Source: Caryophanales bacterium UBA1719 (lineage in GTDB: Bacteria; Bacillota_I; Bacilli_A; RFN20; CAG-826). Taken from it: 30,486 bases of DNA. The stretch covers positions 1-30,486 of the forward strand of contig DCIT01000046.1 of assembly GCA_002317145.1 (NCBI GenBank), written 5' to 3'. A program made the translations under genes and the position numbers. The stretch's first letter is position 1. Each line of letters opens with the position of its first letter. Positions 15,827 through 23,931 of this stretch are shown here, one piece after another. The notes under the pieces are model-generated. The model was given only the letters and a program-made list of their open reading frames with translations, ran no database searches and had not been told where the DNA came from.

Positions 15827-18046
15827 ATGTCGTCCAAAGATATAAAGAGCAAAATAAACGGAGGTTATCCTCTTCACACATTTGAAGATATTAAAGATAT
15901 CTATTCTCTTTATATTGAAGATAAAAAATCCCGTGATTTAATAGAAAAAGCCTATAACTATGCTTTAAAAAAGCATGAAGGTGTATATCGTAATACTGGT
16001 GAAGAATATATTCATCACCCATTAGAAGTTGCTTATATTTTAGCTAAGCTTCATGTAGGTCCTATAACTATTTCTTCTGGTTTTTTACATGATGTAGTTG
16101 AAGACACAGATACATCAATTGAAACTATCGCTAAAGAATTTGGAAAAGAAGTTGCAAGTCTAGTTGATGCTTTAACAAAAATACAAAGATTAAAACTATC
16201 TCATGATCAAGGGAAAATAAATTTCACCGCTGAAGATCATAAGAAGATTTTCTTAGGAATGTCTAAAGACATTAGAGTTATTATTGTTAAACTCGCTGAC
16301 CGTTTACATAACATGAGAACCGCTGAAGGTTTAAGCACAGAAAGAATTGAAAGATTATCACAAGAAACTTTAGAAGTTTTTGTGCCGATCGCTCATCGTT
16401 TAGGACTTTATACAATTCAATCTGAATTAGAAGATTTATCTTTAAAATATTTAAGACCAGAAATATATCATCACATTGAAGAGATGCTTAATAAGAAAAT
16501 GAAATATCGCAAAAAATCTCTTGATTCATTAATGAAGAGAATTGCTGATATGTTATTTGAAAAGCATATCCCATTTGAAATCACTAGTCGTGTTAAATCT
16601 ATATATTCTATATATAAGAAGTTATATCTTAAAGGTCATACCTTTGATGAAATATATGATGTTCTAGCGATTAGAATTATCACCGATACTGAATTAAGAT
16701 GTTATGAAATTATTGGTTTAATTCACGCAATATATAAACCGATACCTGGTAGATTTAAAGATTATATTGCTGTCCCTAAAGCAAATATGTATCAAAGTTT
16801 ACATTCCTCAATTATTTCTGGTGCTGGAGACTTCTTTGAAGTCCAAGTTCGCACCAAAGAAATGAATGAAATTGCTGAGACTGGTGTCGCTGCACACTGG
16901 AAATACAAAGAAGGTTCTAAATCATCTAGAAAGAAAGAACAAAAAGAAATTGAATCTAAATTACATTGGTTCCGCGACTTTGTCGCGATGAGCGCAGATA
17001 ACTCTGATGATGCTAAGAATTATATGGATAATTTACGTCACGATATTTTTGAAAGTAGTGTCTATGTCTTAACTCCATTAGGAAAAGTAATTGATTTACC
17101 TTCAGGAGCTACTCCAATTGATTTTGCTTATAAGATTCATACTAAAGTAGGTGACTCTGCTGTTGGAGCTATTGTTAACAATATCATGGTTCCTTTAAAC
17201 ACCGTTTTAAAAAGTGGAGATGTTTGTGAAATTAAGACAAGTACAAATAGTAGTGGACCAAATGAAGGTTGGTTAAAAATTGCAAAGACTACATCTGCTT
17301 TATCTCATATTCGTAAAGCCTTATTAAAAAAGACTGCTTCTTTATTAAAAGAAGAAAAGATAATTAAAGGTAAAGAAACTTTAAGAGAATCATTTAAAGA
17401 AATTGGTTTTAGTGATGATGAAATGATTTCACATATTTCTAACAAAAATATTTTAGAAAAATTTGAATGTCAAAATGTTGATGATTTATATATCAAAGTT
17501 CATAACCGCGCTGTTGGACCAAAACAAATAATTGATTTCTTAGGATTAAAATCTAAACAAGGTTATGAAATTAAACTAGATAAGATTCATGATACAAATG
17601 ATTCTTCTCCAGTTATTGTTGGAAACGAAACAAAAATTGCTACTACTTTAGGTAACTGCTGTTCTCCAATTCCTGGTGATGATATCGTAGGATATATTAC
17701 CAAAGGTAAAGGTGTTACAATTCATAGAATTGATTGCCCAAATATTACCAGAGATAGAAAGCGTTTAATTGAAGCTAGTTGGAGAGAAGATTTACCAACT
17801 AAAAATTATCCAGTTGATATTGAAATAAAAGCCACAGATCGCAGCAATTTATTAACAGACATTATGGGTGTTATTTCTCAACATAATGTTCCTATTAGCG
17901 CAATAAGTGCACACTTACATAACGAAACTCAAACCACAACTTTTACTGCGACAATTCATGTTTCAGATTCAAAGAGATTACACGATATATTTAATGTCAT
18001 TTTAAATGTTCGTGGAGTCTATGAAGTTGATCGAATTATTCACTAA
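15827..18046 (+). CDS. rel: Bifunctional (p)ppGpp synthetase/hydrolase Rel
   Basis: The 739-aa long RelA/SpoT homologue makes and degrades the stringent alarmone. The N-terminal HD hydrolase is intact (HH at 63-64, LHDVVEDT at 87-94). The synthetase has SIYSIYKKLY, RFKDYIAVPKANMYQSLH with RFKD at 309-312 (the RxKD signature of bifunctional enzymes) and the G-loop. A TGS domain follows (about 411-471), then a helical part, the zinc-finger-type Cys-Cys segment NCCSPIPGDDIVGY with HRIDCPN, and a C-terminal ACT domain (about 665-739). Both activities should be functional. The start is set by the -10 box just upstream. Confidence 0.97.
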   Translation: MSSKDIKSKINGGYPLHTFEDIKDIYSLYIEDKKSRDLIEKAYNYALKKHEGVYRNTGEEYIHHPLEVAYILAKLHVGPITISSGFLHDVVEDTDTSIETIAKEFGKEVASLVDALTKIQRLKLSHDQGKINFTAEDHKKIFLGMSKDIRVIIVKLADRLHNMRTAEGLSTERIERLSQETLEVFVPIAHRLGLYTIQSELEDLSLKYLRPEIYHHIEEMLNKKMKYRKKSLDSLMKRIADMLFEKHIPFEITSRVKSIYSIYKKLYLKGHTFDEIYDVLAIRIITDTELRCYEIIGLIHAIYKPIPGRFKDYIAVPKANMYQSLHSSIISGAGDFFEVQVRTKEMNEIAETGVAAHWKYKEGSKSSRKKEQKEIESKLHWFRDFVAMSADNSDDAKNYMDNLRHDIFESSVYVLTPLGKVIDLPSGATPIDFAYKIHTKVGDSAVGAIVNNIMVPLNTVLKSGDVCEIKTSTNSSGPNEGWLKIAKTTSALSHIRKALLKKTASLLKEEKIIKGKETLRESFKEIGFSDDEMISHISNKNILEKFECQNVDDLYIKVHNRAVGPKQIIDFLGLKSKQGYEIKLDKIHDTNDSSPVIVGNETKIATTLGNCCSPIPGDDIVGYITKGKGVTIHRIDCPNITRDRKRLIEASWREDLPTKNYPVDIEIKATDRSNLLTDIMGVISQHNVPISAISAHLHNETQTTTFTATIHVSDSKRLHDIFNVILNVRGVYEVDRIIH

Positions 18047-18081
18047 TTAATAATTTTTATTATTAAAATAATTGATTTTTA

Positions 18082-18110
18082 TTGATAATCATAGGTCTTT
18101 ATTAGATAAT
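18082..18110 (+). promoter_or_regulatory. hisS-aspS operon promoter
   Basis: TTGATA (18082-18087), an exact 17-nt spacer and GATAAT (18105-18110). The start would be near 18117, about 12 nt before the ATG at 18129. The promoter lies inside the longer reading frame that begins at 18072, which argues that the upstream Met is not used. The 82-nt gap after rel also has an AT-only hairpin (18047-18066) and is too short for a T-box. Confidence 0.65.
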
Positions 18111-18128
18111 ATACCTAGGTATTTTTAT

Positions 18129-19487
18129 ATGGACTTTCAATTAGTTAAAGGCACACATGATATTATCAATAAAGAAGCGAAATATTATTCTGCCATTGAA
18201 TCTTTATTCATTTCTTTAGCCGAGGTATATGGCTATAACGAATTCCGTACTCCAATCTTAGAGTATTCTGAATTATTTAAACGTGATAAAAATGATTCTA
18301 GCGATATGGTTAGAAAACAAATGTATACGTTTAATGATCTAAGCAATAGAAGTTTAACTCTTCGTCCTGAAGGAACTGCTTCTGTCGCTAGAAGTATTGT
18401 TAACAATAAACTATATGCTGAAAGTGATTATCCAATAAAAGCCTATTACCTAGGACCAGTTTTTAGATACGAAAGACCTAAAGCCGGAACATATCGTCAA
18501 TTCTTACAATTTGGAGTTGAAAATATTGGCATTGATTCTATCCACGCCGATGTTGAAACAATTGTTCTTTCCTTTAGAGCATTAAAAATGCTCGGATTTG
18601 AGAATCTCAAATTAAAGATCAATTGTTTAGGAGATGCTGAAAGTAGAAATAATTACAAAGAAGCTTTAGTGAAATTCTTTACTCCTATTATTGATAAGAT
18701 GTGTCCTGATTGTAAGGAAAGATTAAAATTAAATCCTCTAAGAATTTTAGATTGTAAAGTTCCTGAAGATAAAGAATTAATTAAAGATGCTCCTAAAATG
18801 AGCGATTATCTTAATGCATCTAGTAAAACTAGATTTGAGAATACTAAGAAGTTATTAAAAGAAGTTGGTGTTCCATTTGAAGTTGATGAAGGCATTGTCA
18901 GAGGATTAGATTATTATTCTCATATTGTTTATGAATATGAATATATTTCTAAATCTGGTTTAAATGTTGGAGCCTTGGGTGGTGGAGGTCACTACGATAA
19001 TTTAATTAAAGAAGTTGGTGGCCCTAGTTTAGCTGGTGTTGGCTTTGCGTTTGGTATTGAAAGAATTTATTCTTTACTTAAAGAAGATAACATCTTACCT
19101 AACATTGATGATTCATCTGACTTTATGGTTATGCCAGTTGGAGAAGAATGTATTGATAGAGCATTTATTGTTGCAGATTATTTAAGAATGCTTGGATATA
19201 AAGCTGATAGTGTTATTGAAAAGAAATCCTTTAAAGCCATGTTTAGAAAAGCGGAAAAACATAATGCTAAATTTGCAATTATTATAGGTGATAATGAATT
19301 AAAGAATAACGAAGTTATCATTAAAGATATGCATACTCAAGAACAGACAGCAGTTAAGAATAAAGACTTAGGTGACTATGTTGATAATTTATTTATAAAC
19401 GAAGAACATGAATGTCATTGTCATGATCATGAATGCTCAGGTGAAGAACACGAATGTTGTTGCGGAGGTCATCATGGAAAGAAGTAA
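18129..19487 (+). CDS. hisS: Histidyl-tRNA synthetase with Cys/His-rich C-terminal tail
   Basis: The 452-aa class II enzyme charges tRNA-His. It has MDFQLVKGTHDI at the N-terminus (the usual HisRS opening), motif 2 GPVFRYERPKAG (about 110-121), the HisA loop RGLDYYSH (258-265), GALGGGGHYDNL and motif 3 GFAFGIER (about 305-312), then the anticodon domain. I chose ATG 18129 over the in-frame ATG 18072 because the extra 19 residues match nothing in the family and overlap a good promoter. Unusual: after the normal end (about DNLFIN) there are 28 more residues (425-452) with 7 His and 6 Cys, a likely metal-binding tail. The tail's DNA contains the aspS Shine-Dalgarno and start. Confidence 0.95.
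   Translation: MDFQLVKGTHDIINKEAKYYSAIESLFISLAEVYGYNEFRTPILEYSELFKRDKNDSSDMVRKQMYTFNDLSNRSLTLRPEGTASVARSIVNNKLYAESDYPIKAYYLGPVFRYERPKAGTYRQFLQFGVENIGIDSIHADVETIVLSFRALKMLGFENLKLKINCLGDAESRNNYKEALVKFFTPIIDKMCPDCKERLKLNPLRILDCKVPEDKELIKDAPKMSDYLNASSKTRFENTKKLLKEVGVPFEVDEGIVRGLDYYSHIVYEYEYISKSGLNVGALGGGGHYDNLIKEVGGPSLAGVGFAFGIERIYSLLKEDNILPNIDDSSDFMVMPVGEECIDRAFIVADYLRMLGYKADSVIEKKSFKAMFRKAEKHNAKFAIIIGDNELKNNEVIIKDMHTQEQTAVKNKDLGDYVDNLFINEEHECHCHDHECSGEEHECCCGGHHGKK
19464..19469 (+). promoter_or_regulatory. aspS Shine-Dalgarno inside the hisS Cys/His tail
   Basis: GGAGGT lies 4 nt before the ATG at 19474 and decides the aspS start over in-frame ATG 19408, which lacks a site and would add 22 residues read from the out-of-frame hisS tail. 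The two hisS codons after it are His-His (CAT CAT) and contain the aspS ATG. Confidence 0.8.
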
Positions 19488-21210
19488 TTACAATGGATTA
19501 TTATCCATTAAAGATGTTAATAAAGAAGTTACTTTACTTGGTTGGGTAGCGAAGAAAAGAAATTTAGGTAGTTTAGTTTTTATTGACTTAAGAGATACAA
19601 CTGGAATCGTTCAAGTTACTGTAAGAGATGATGTTAAGATTCCTGATATTCGTAATGAATATGTTATTCAAGTTAAAGGAACTGTCGCTAAGAAAGATGT
19701 TCCTAATAAAGCTCTTAAGACTGGTGAGATTGAAGTAGTCGCTAAAGAGATTAAGGTAATTAATAAAGCCGAAACTACTCCAATGATTATCGATGATAAT
19801 ACTGATGCTTTAGAGGATACGCGTTTAAAATATCGTTACTTAGATTTACGTCGTCCAATAATGCAATCTAGATTAAAAACTCGTGCAAAGATTGTTAAAG
19901 CCGTTCATGAATATTTAGATGAACATAACTTCTTAGAAGTTGAGACTCCAATTTTAACTTTATCTACTCCTGAAGGCGCAAGAGACTATTTAGTTCCTTC
20001 ACGTTTACATCGTGGATGTTTCTATGCTTTACCTCAATCTCCTCAAGTATATAAACAATTACTTATGATTGGTGGTATTGAAAGATATTATCAAATCGCT
20101 AAATGCTTTAGAGATGAAGACTTAAGAGCGGATCGTCAACCAGACTTTACTCAGATTGATATAGAAACTTCATTCTTAGATCAAGATGAATTATTAACTC
20201 TTAACGAAGGTTTATTACATAAAATCTTTAAAGATGTTATTAACTACGATATCAAACTTCCATTAAGAAGAATGAGTTATGCTGAAGCAGTTGATACTTA
20301 TGGTTCAGATAAACCAGATACTCGTTTTGATATGAAGTTAATAGATGTCAAAGACATCTTAAAAGATTCTACTTTTAATGCCTTTAAAGAACTTAGTACT
20401 ATTAAATGTATTGTTGTTCATGGAATCGCAAATTCTACTAGTAGAAAAGTTATTGATAATCTCCAATTAGAGGCTAAGAAATTTTCTTTAAAAGGATATA
20501 CGGTACTTAAATTTATTAATAATAAATTAGATGGTAGCTTCACTAAATTCTTAGATGAAAATGTCTCAAAGAGTTTAATTGATAAATTAAAATTAGTGAA
20601 TGACGATATTGTAATAATCGCTGGTAGTAATGAATATCGCGATGTCTGTTTTGGATTAGGTGCCTTAAGAGTTAGCTATGCTAATACTTTAGGATTAATT
20701 AAACCTAATACTTATGATTTACTTTGGGTAGTGGACTTCCCATTATTTGAGAAGAGTAAAGAGACAGGTGGAATAACTTCATCTCATCATCCATTCACTA
20801 GACCATTAGAAAGCGATGTTAAATATTTAGACTCTGATCCTTTAAAGGTTAAAGCTGGAGCTTATGACATAGTCATTAATGGTTATGAAGCTGGTGGTGG
20901 TTCTTTAAGAATTTATGATCAAGACATGCAAAGAAAAATATTTAAATTATTAGGATTATCTGATGAAGATATCAAACGTAAGTTTGGTTTCTTTATTGAT
21001 GCATTTAATTATGGTACTCCTCCACATGCTGGTATTGCTTATGGACTTGAAAGATTAACCATGGTCTTAAGTGGCACTAATAATATTAGAGATGTTATTG
21101 CTTTCCCTAAAAACTTAGCGGCGGTATGCCCAATGAGTAATAGTCCAAGAGAAGTTGATCAAGATCAATTAGATGAATTAGGATTAATAATTAAAAAGGA
21201 GAATAAGTAA
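19474..21210 (+). CDS. aspS: Aspartyl-tRNA synthetase, bacterial type
   Basis: The 578-aa class IIb enzyme starts MERSNYNGLLS. It has an N-terminal OB anticodon-binding domain (about 1-105, with LGWVAKKRNLGSLVFIDLRD), catalytic motif 2 in RYYQIAKCFRDEDLRADRQPDFTQID, the bacterial GAD insertion (about 290-410) and motif 3 AYGLERLTMVLSG. The start is fixed by GGAGGT 4 nt upstream, giving a 14-nt overlap with hisS. hisS-aspS pairing is common in Bacillota. I cannot tell from sequence alone whether it also charges tRNA-Asn; no gatCAB or asnS lies in the window. The stop overlaps the tkt ATG by 1 nt. Confidence 0.96.
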   Translation: MERSNYNGLLSIKDVNKEVTLLGWVAKKRNLGSLVFIDLRDTTGIVQVTVRDDVKIPDIRNEYVIQVKGTVAKKDVPNKALKTGEIEVVAKEIKVINKAETTPMIIDDNTDALEDTRLKYRYLDLRRPIMQSRLKTRAKIVKAVHEYLDEHNFLEVETPILTLSTPEGARDYLVPSRLHRGCFYALPQSPQVYKQLLMIGGIERYYQIAKCFRDEDLRADRQPDFTQIDIETSFLDQDELLTLNEGLLHKIFKDVINYDIKLPLRRMSYAEAVDTYGSDKPDTRFDMKLIDVKDILKDSTFNAFKELSTIKCIVVHGIANSTSRKVIDNLQLEAKKFSLKGYTVLKFINNKLDGSFTKFLDENVSKSLIDKLKLVNDDIVIIAGSNEYRDVCFGLGALRVSYANTLGLIKPNTYDLLWVVDFPLFEKSKETGGITSSHHPFTRPLESDVKYLDSDPLKVKAGAYDIVINGYEAGGGSLRIYDQDMQRKIFKLLGLSDEDIKRKFGFFIDAFNYGTPPHAGIAYGLERLTMVLSGTNNIRDVIAFPKNLAAVCPMSNSPREVDQDQLDELGLIIKKENK

Positions 21211-23174
21211 TGAAACAAATTGATAAGTTAAGCATTGCGGCAATACGTAGTTTATGTATTGATGAAATTAATAAACCTAAATCAGGACATCCTGGTGTTG
21301 CTTTAGGTGCGGCGCCTATTATGTATACTTTATATAAGTATCATCTTATTTCTGATCCAAAAAATCCAACTTGGATTAATAGAGATCGTTTTATCCTTTC
21401 TGTTGGACATGGATCAAGTTTACTATATGCGATGCTCCATGTATGTGGATATAAAGTAAGCATGAATGATATTAAATCATTCCGTGTTCTTAACTCATTA
21501 ACCACTGGTCATCCTGAATATGGACATACTCCTGGTGTTGATAATACTTCTGGTCCTTTAGGACAAGGTATCTCTCAGGCTGTTGGTGTTGCTTTAGCAG
21601 AAGAAATTACTCGTGCTACCTATGGTAATAAAATTATTAATCACTATACTTATTGTTTAATTGGAGATGGAGATCTTGAAGAAGGATTATCTCAAGAAGC
21701 AATATCTTTTGCTGGTCATCAAAAATTAAATAAATTAATTGTTTTATTTGATTCAAATAAAGTTACCTTAGATGGCGACTTATCTTTATCTAGTGATGAA
21801 GAAATGAAGGGTAGATTTATTGCTTCGAAGTGGAATGTATTAAAAGTTAATGATGGCAATGATGTTGATGAAATTAATGATGCGATTAATAAAGCTAAGA
21901 AGAGTGATAAGCCAACATTAATTATTGTTTCAACTATTATTGGATTTGGTAGTAAAAATCAAGGTACAAGTAAAACCCATGGCGCTCCTTTAGGAGTGGA
22001 AGATGGTAAGTTTGCTAAATTATCTTATGGATTTGATCATCCAGATTTCTATATGCCTAAAGAAGTTTATGCTGATTTAAAAAAGACTTTTGGCGCTCGT
22101 GGAGATAAAGCTTATAAAGCTTATCAAAAAGTTTTAGCTTCTTTAAAGAAGAACAACAAAAAGAAATATGAATTACTTATGGATGCCTTCTCTTTAAATG
22201 TTAATAAGTATATTAAAGATAATGTTACATATCCAAAAGAGACTAATGAGGCGACACGTAAAACAAATGGAAACTTAATTAATAAGTTTGCTAAAGAAAT
22301 TCCATTTATGTTAGGTGGATCAGCAGATGTTGCTGGTTCTGTTATGACTAAAATAGCTGATTCAACTGAATTAACTAAATCTAATAGATTAGGAAGAAAT
22401 ATTTCTTTTGGTATTCGTGAGTTTGAAACAGCGGGAGTCCAAAATGGAATGTTACTTCATGGTGGGCTTCGTCCTTATATTGGATGTTTCTTAGTGTTCG
22501 CTGATTATATGAAAGCAGCAATTAGAATGTCTGCTATTTCTAACTTACCAGCTATATATTTATTCTCACATGACTCAATATATGTTGGAGAAGATGGTCC
22601 AACTCATCAACCAGTTGATCAAGTAGCTATGCTACGTTCTATTCCTAATGTTATAGTCTATAGACCAGCAGATGCTAGAGAAACTTATGGAGCCTGGAAG
22701 TTAGCGTTACAGAGTAAAAAGACTCCATCATGCTTAATTTTATCTCGTCAAAACTTACCTTTATTAAGTAATAGTGATGACAAGAAAGTTAAGAAGGGTG
22801 CTTATATTATTTCTAAAGAAAAGAGTAAAAAGTTTGTTACAGTTATCGCAACTGGTAGTGAAGTATCTTTAGCCTTAGAAGCTAAAGCTAAGATTAAAAA
22901 TAAAATTGATGTTCGTGTTGTCTCGATGCCTTCTCAAGAACTATTTAATGGATTAAATAAAGATGAACAATGTGCAATACTTGGTAATTGTCCATGTCGT
23001 TGTGTGGCAGTTGAAGCTTTAACAAGTTTTGGTTGGCATCGTTATGCGCGTCACGTTATGGGCATTGATCGCTTTGGATTATCTGGAAGTGGAAAAGATA
23101 TCGCGAACTACTTAGGATTTACAAGCGATAACTTAGTTAAATTAATAAGTGAGGCAAATAAATATGGCAAATAA
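21210..23174 (+). CDS. tkt: Transketolase
   Basis: The 654-aa TPP enzyme of the non-oxidative pentose phosphate pathway transfers two-carbon units between sugar phosphates. It has KSGHPG (24-29), GPLGQGISQAVG, the TPP/Mg motif GDGDLEEG (152-159) with the matching Asn in DSNKVTLDG, the middle domain with the catalytic Glu in SFGIREFETAGVQNGM, and SHDSIYVGEDGPTHQPVDQ. It ends with the usual C-terminal domain. AAGGAG (21196-21201) lies 8 nt before ATG, and ATG overlaps the aspS stop by 1 nt. Its last 11 nt overlap the asp23-family gene. Continued coupling behind tRNA synthetases is an unusual functional mix but the spacing is tight. Confidence 0.97.
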   Translation: MKQIDKLSIAAIRSLCIDEINKPKSGHPGVALGAAPIMYTLYKYHLISDPKNPTWINRDRFILSVGHGSSLLYAMLHVCGYKVSMNDIKSFRVLNSLTTGHPEYGHTPGVDNTSGPLGQGISQAVGVALAEEITRATYGNKIINHYTYCLIGDGDLEEGLSQEAISFAGHQKLNKLIVLFDSNKVTLDGDLSLSSDEEMKGRFIASKWNVLKVNDGNDVDEINDAINKAKKSDKPTLIIVSTIIGFGSKNQGTSKTHGAPLGVEDGKFAKLSYGFDHPDFYMPKEVYADLKKTFGARGDKAYKAYQKVLASLKKNNKKKYELLMDAFSLNVNKYIKDNVTYPKETNEATRKTNGNLINKFAKEIPFMLGGSADVAGSVMTKIADSTELTKSNRLGRNISFGIREFETAGVQNGMLLHGGLRPYIGCFLVFADYMKAAIRMSAISNLPAIYLFSHDSIYVGEDGPTHQPVDQVAMLRSIPNVIVYRPADARETYGAWKLALQSKKTPSCLILSRQNLPLLSNSDDKKVKKGAYIISKEKSKKFVTVIATGSEVSLALEAKAKIKNKIDVRVVSMPSQELFNGLNKDEQCAILGNCPCRCVAVEALTSFGWHRYARHVMGIDRFGLSGSGKDIANYLGFTSDNLVKLISEANKYGK

Positions 23175-23517
23175 TCCTTATTTTATAATTAAAAATTATT
23201 CTCGTAATGGTGAGATGGCTATCTCTCGTCATGTTTTTGAAGAGTTAGCGTTAACCACAATTATGAAAATACCTGGAGTGACTCCTTATGCAGGAGATGA
23301 TAAGAAAAATCATTCGATCAATTTATATCATCCAGCGACAGCGACAATTAAAAAAGACGGAAGAGTTTATTTAAATATTGATGTATCAATAAGTAAGAAA
23401 GTTAATATTAAAGATACATGCATGAAAATTCAAGAAGAAGTTCGTAATGCTTTATTAACTGCCTTAGAAACTGTTCCGGTTAATATCAACATTAACGTTG
23501 CAAGTATTGAAGGATAA
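23164..23517 (+). CDS. Asp23/Gls24 family envelope stress-response protein
   Basis: This 117-aa protein starts MANNPYF at ATG 23164; the in-frame GTG at 23149 is less likely because GAGG (23151-23154) sits 9 nt before the ATG. The Asp23/Gls24 fold is seen in the GEMAISRHVFEELALTTIMKI opening (conserved IS..V...IA pattern), GRVYLNIDVSIS and the closing VNININVASIEG. Such proteins are membrane-associated and affect envelope homeostasis. The YqhY-type member is typically encoded just before nusB in Bacillota, exactly as here, so this is probably the YqhY orthologue. It overlaps the tkt end by 11 nt. Confidence 0.88.
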   Translation: MANNPYFIIKNYSRNGEMAISRHVFEELALTTIMKIPGVTPYAGDDKKNHSINLYHPATATIKKDGRVYLNIDVSISKKVNIKDTCMKIQEEVRNALLTALETVPVNININVASIEG

Positions 23518-23532
23518 ATAAAATATTATTTT

Positions 23533-23931
23533 ATGTCGCGAAATAAGAATCATGAATTAATAATGCAATGTTTATACATTGAATTAACTTATATCGCCAT
23601 GAAATATGATGTAGATATTCCTTTAATTATGGAAGGAGTATATAATACTCCCTTTAATCAAATAGATACATTCTCAAGAGGAATAGTGATTAAAGCCACC
23701 AAACATATTGATGAGATAGTTAATGAGCTATCGAAACACTTAAAAGATTGGAAATGGTCTAGATTATCTAGAATATGTCAGGCTATATTAATAATGAGTT
23801 ATTCTCATTATAAATATGTAGAGAAAGTTGATAAAGCAATAGTAATTGAGATTGCTGTTAAGTTAGCGAAAAAATATCTAGATAAGAATGATCATAAATT
23901 TGTGAATGCAATTTTAGACAATACTTTATGA
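23533..23931 (+). CDS. nusB: Transcription antitermination factor NusB
   Basis: The 132-aa all-helical protein pairs with NusE (S10) on boxA RNA for rRNA antitermination. It has the NusB opening RNKNHELIMQCLYI (normally arginine-rich then ALQ.LY), a central helix WKWSRLSRICQAILIMSY and the signature IVIEIAVKLAKKYLDKNDHKFVNAILD. No Shine-Dalgarno is close (AAGGA at 23510-23514 is 18 nt away), and the TATTAT at 23524-23529 is too near ATG for an ordinary promoter. The 3' end overlaps xseA by 4 nt. The order asp23-nusB-xseA-xseB-dxs matches the conserved Bacillota cluster, here without folD or ispA. Confidence 0.94.
   Translation: MSRNKNHELIMQCLYIELTYIAMKYDVDIPLIMEGVYNTPFNQIDTFSRGIVIKATKHIDEIVNELSKHLKDWKWSRLSRICQAILIMSYSHYKYVEKVDKAIVIEIAVKLAKKYLDKNDHKFVNAILDNTL

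Noticed and set aside
18047..18066. Perfect 8-bp hairpin TTAATAAT-TTTT-ATTATTAA after rel as a terminator or T-box element
   Set aside because: The stem is AT-only with no T-run, and the 82-nt gap is far too short for a T-box.
18072..18128. Longer hisS with an upstream ATG adding 19 residues
   Set aside because: The extra residues match nothing in HisRS, and this stretch contains a TTGATA-17-GATAAT promoter; ATG 18129 gives the usual HisRS N-terminus.
19408..19473. Longer aspS with 22 extra N-terminal residues
   Set aside because: They are an out-of-frame reading of the hisS Cys/His tail; GGAGGT sits just before ATG 19474, which gives a normal AspRS start.
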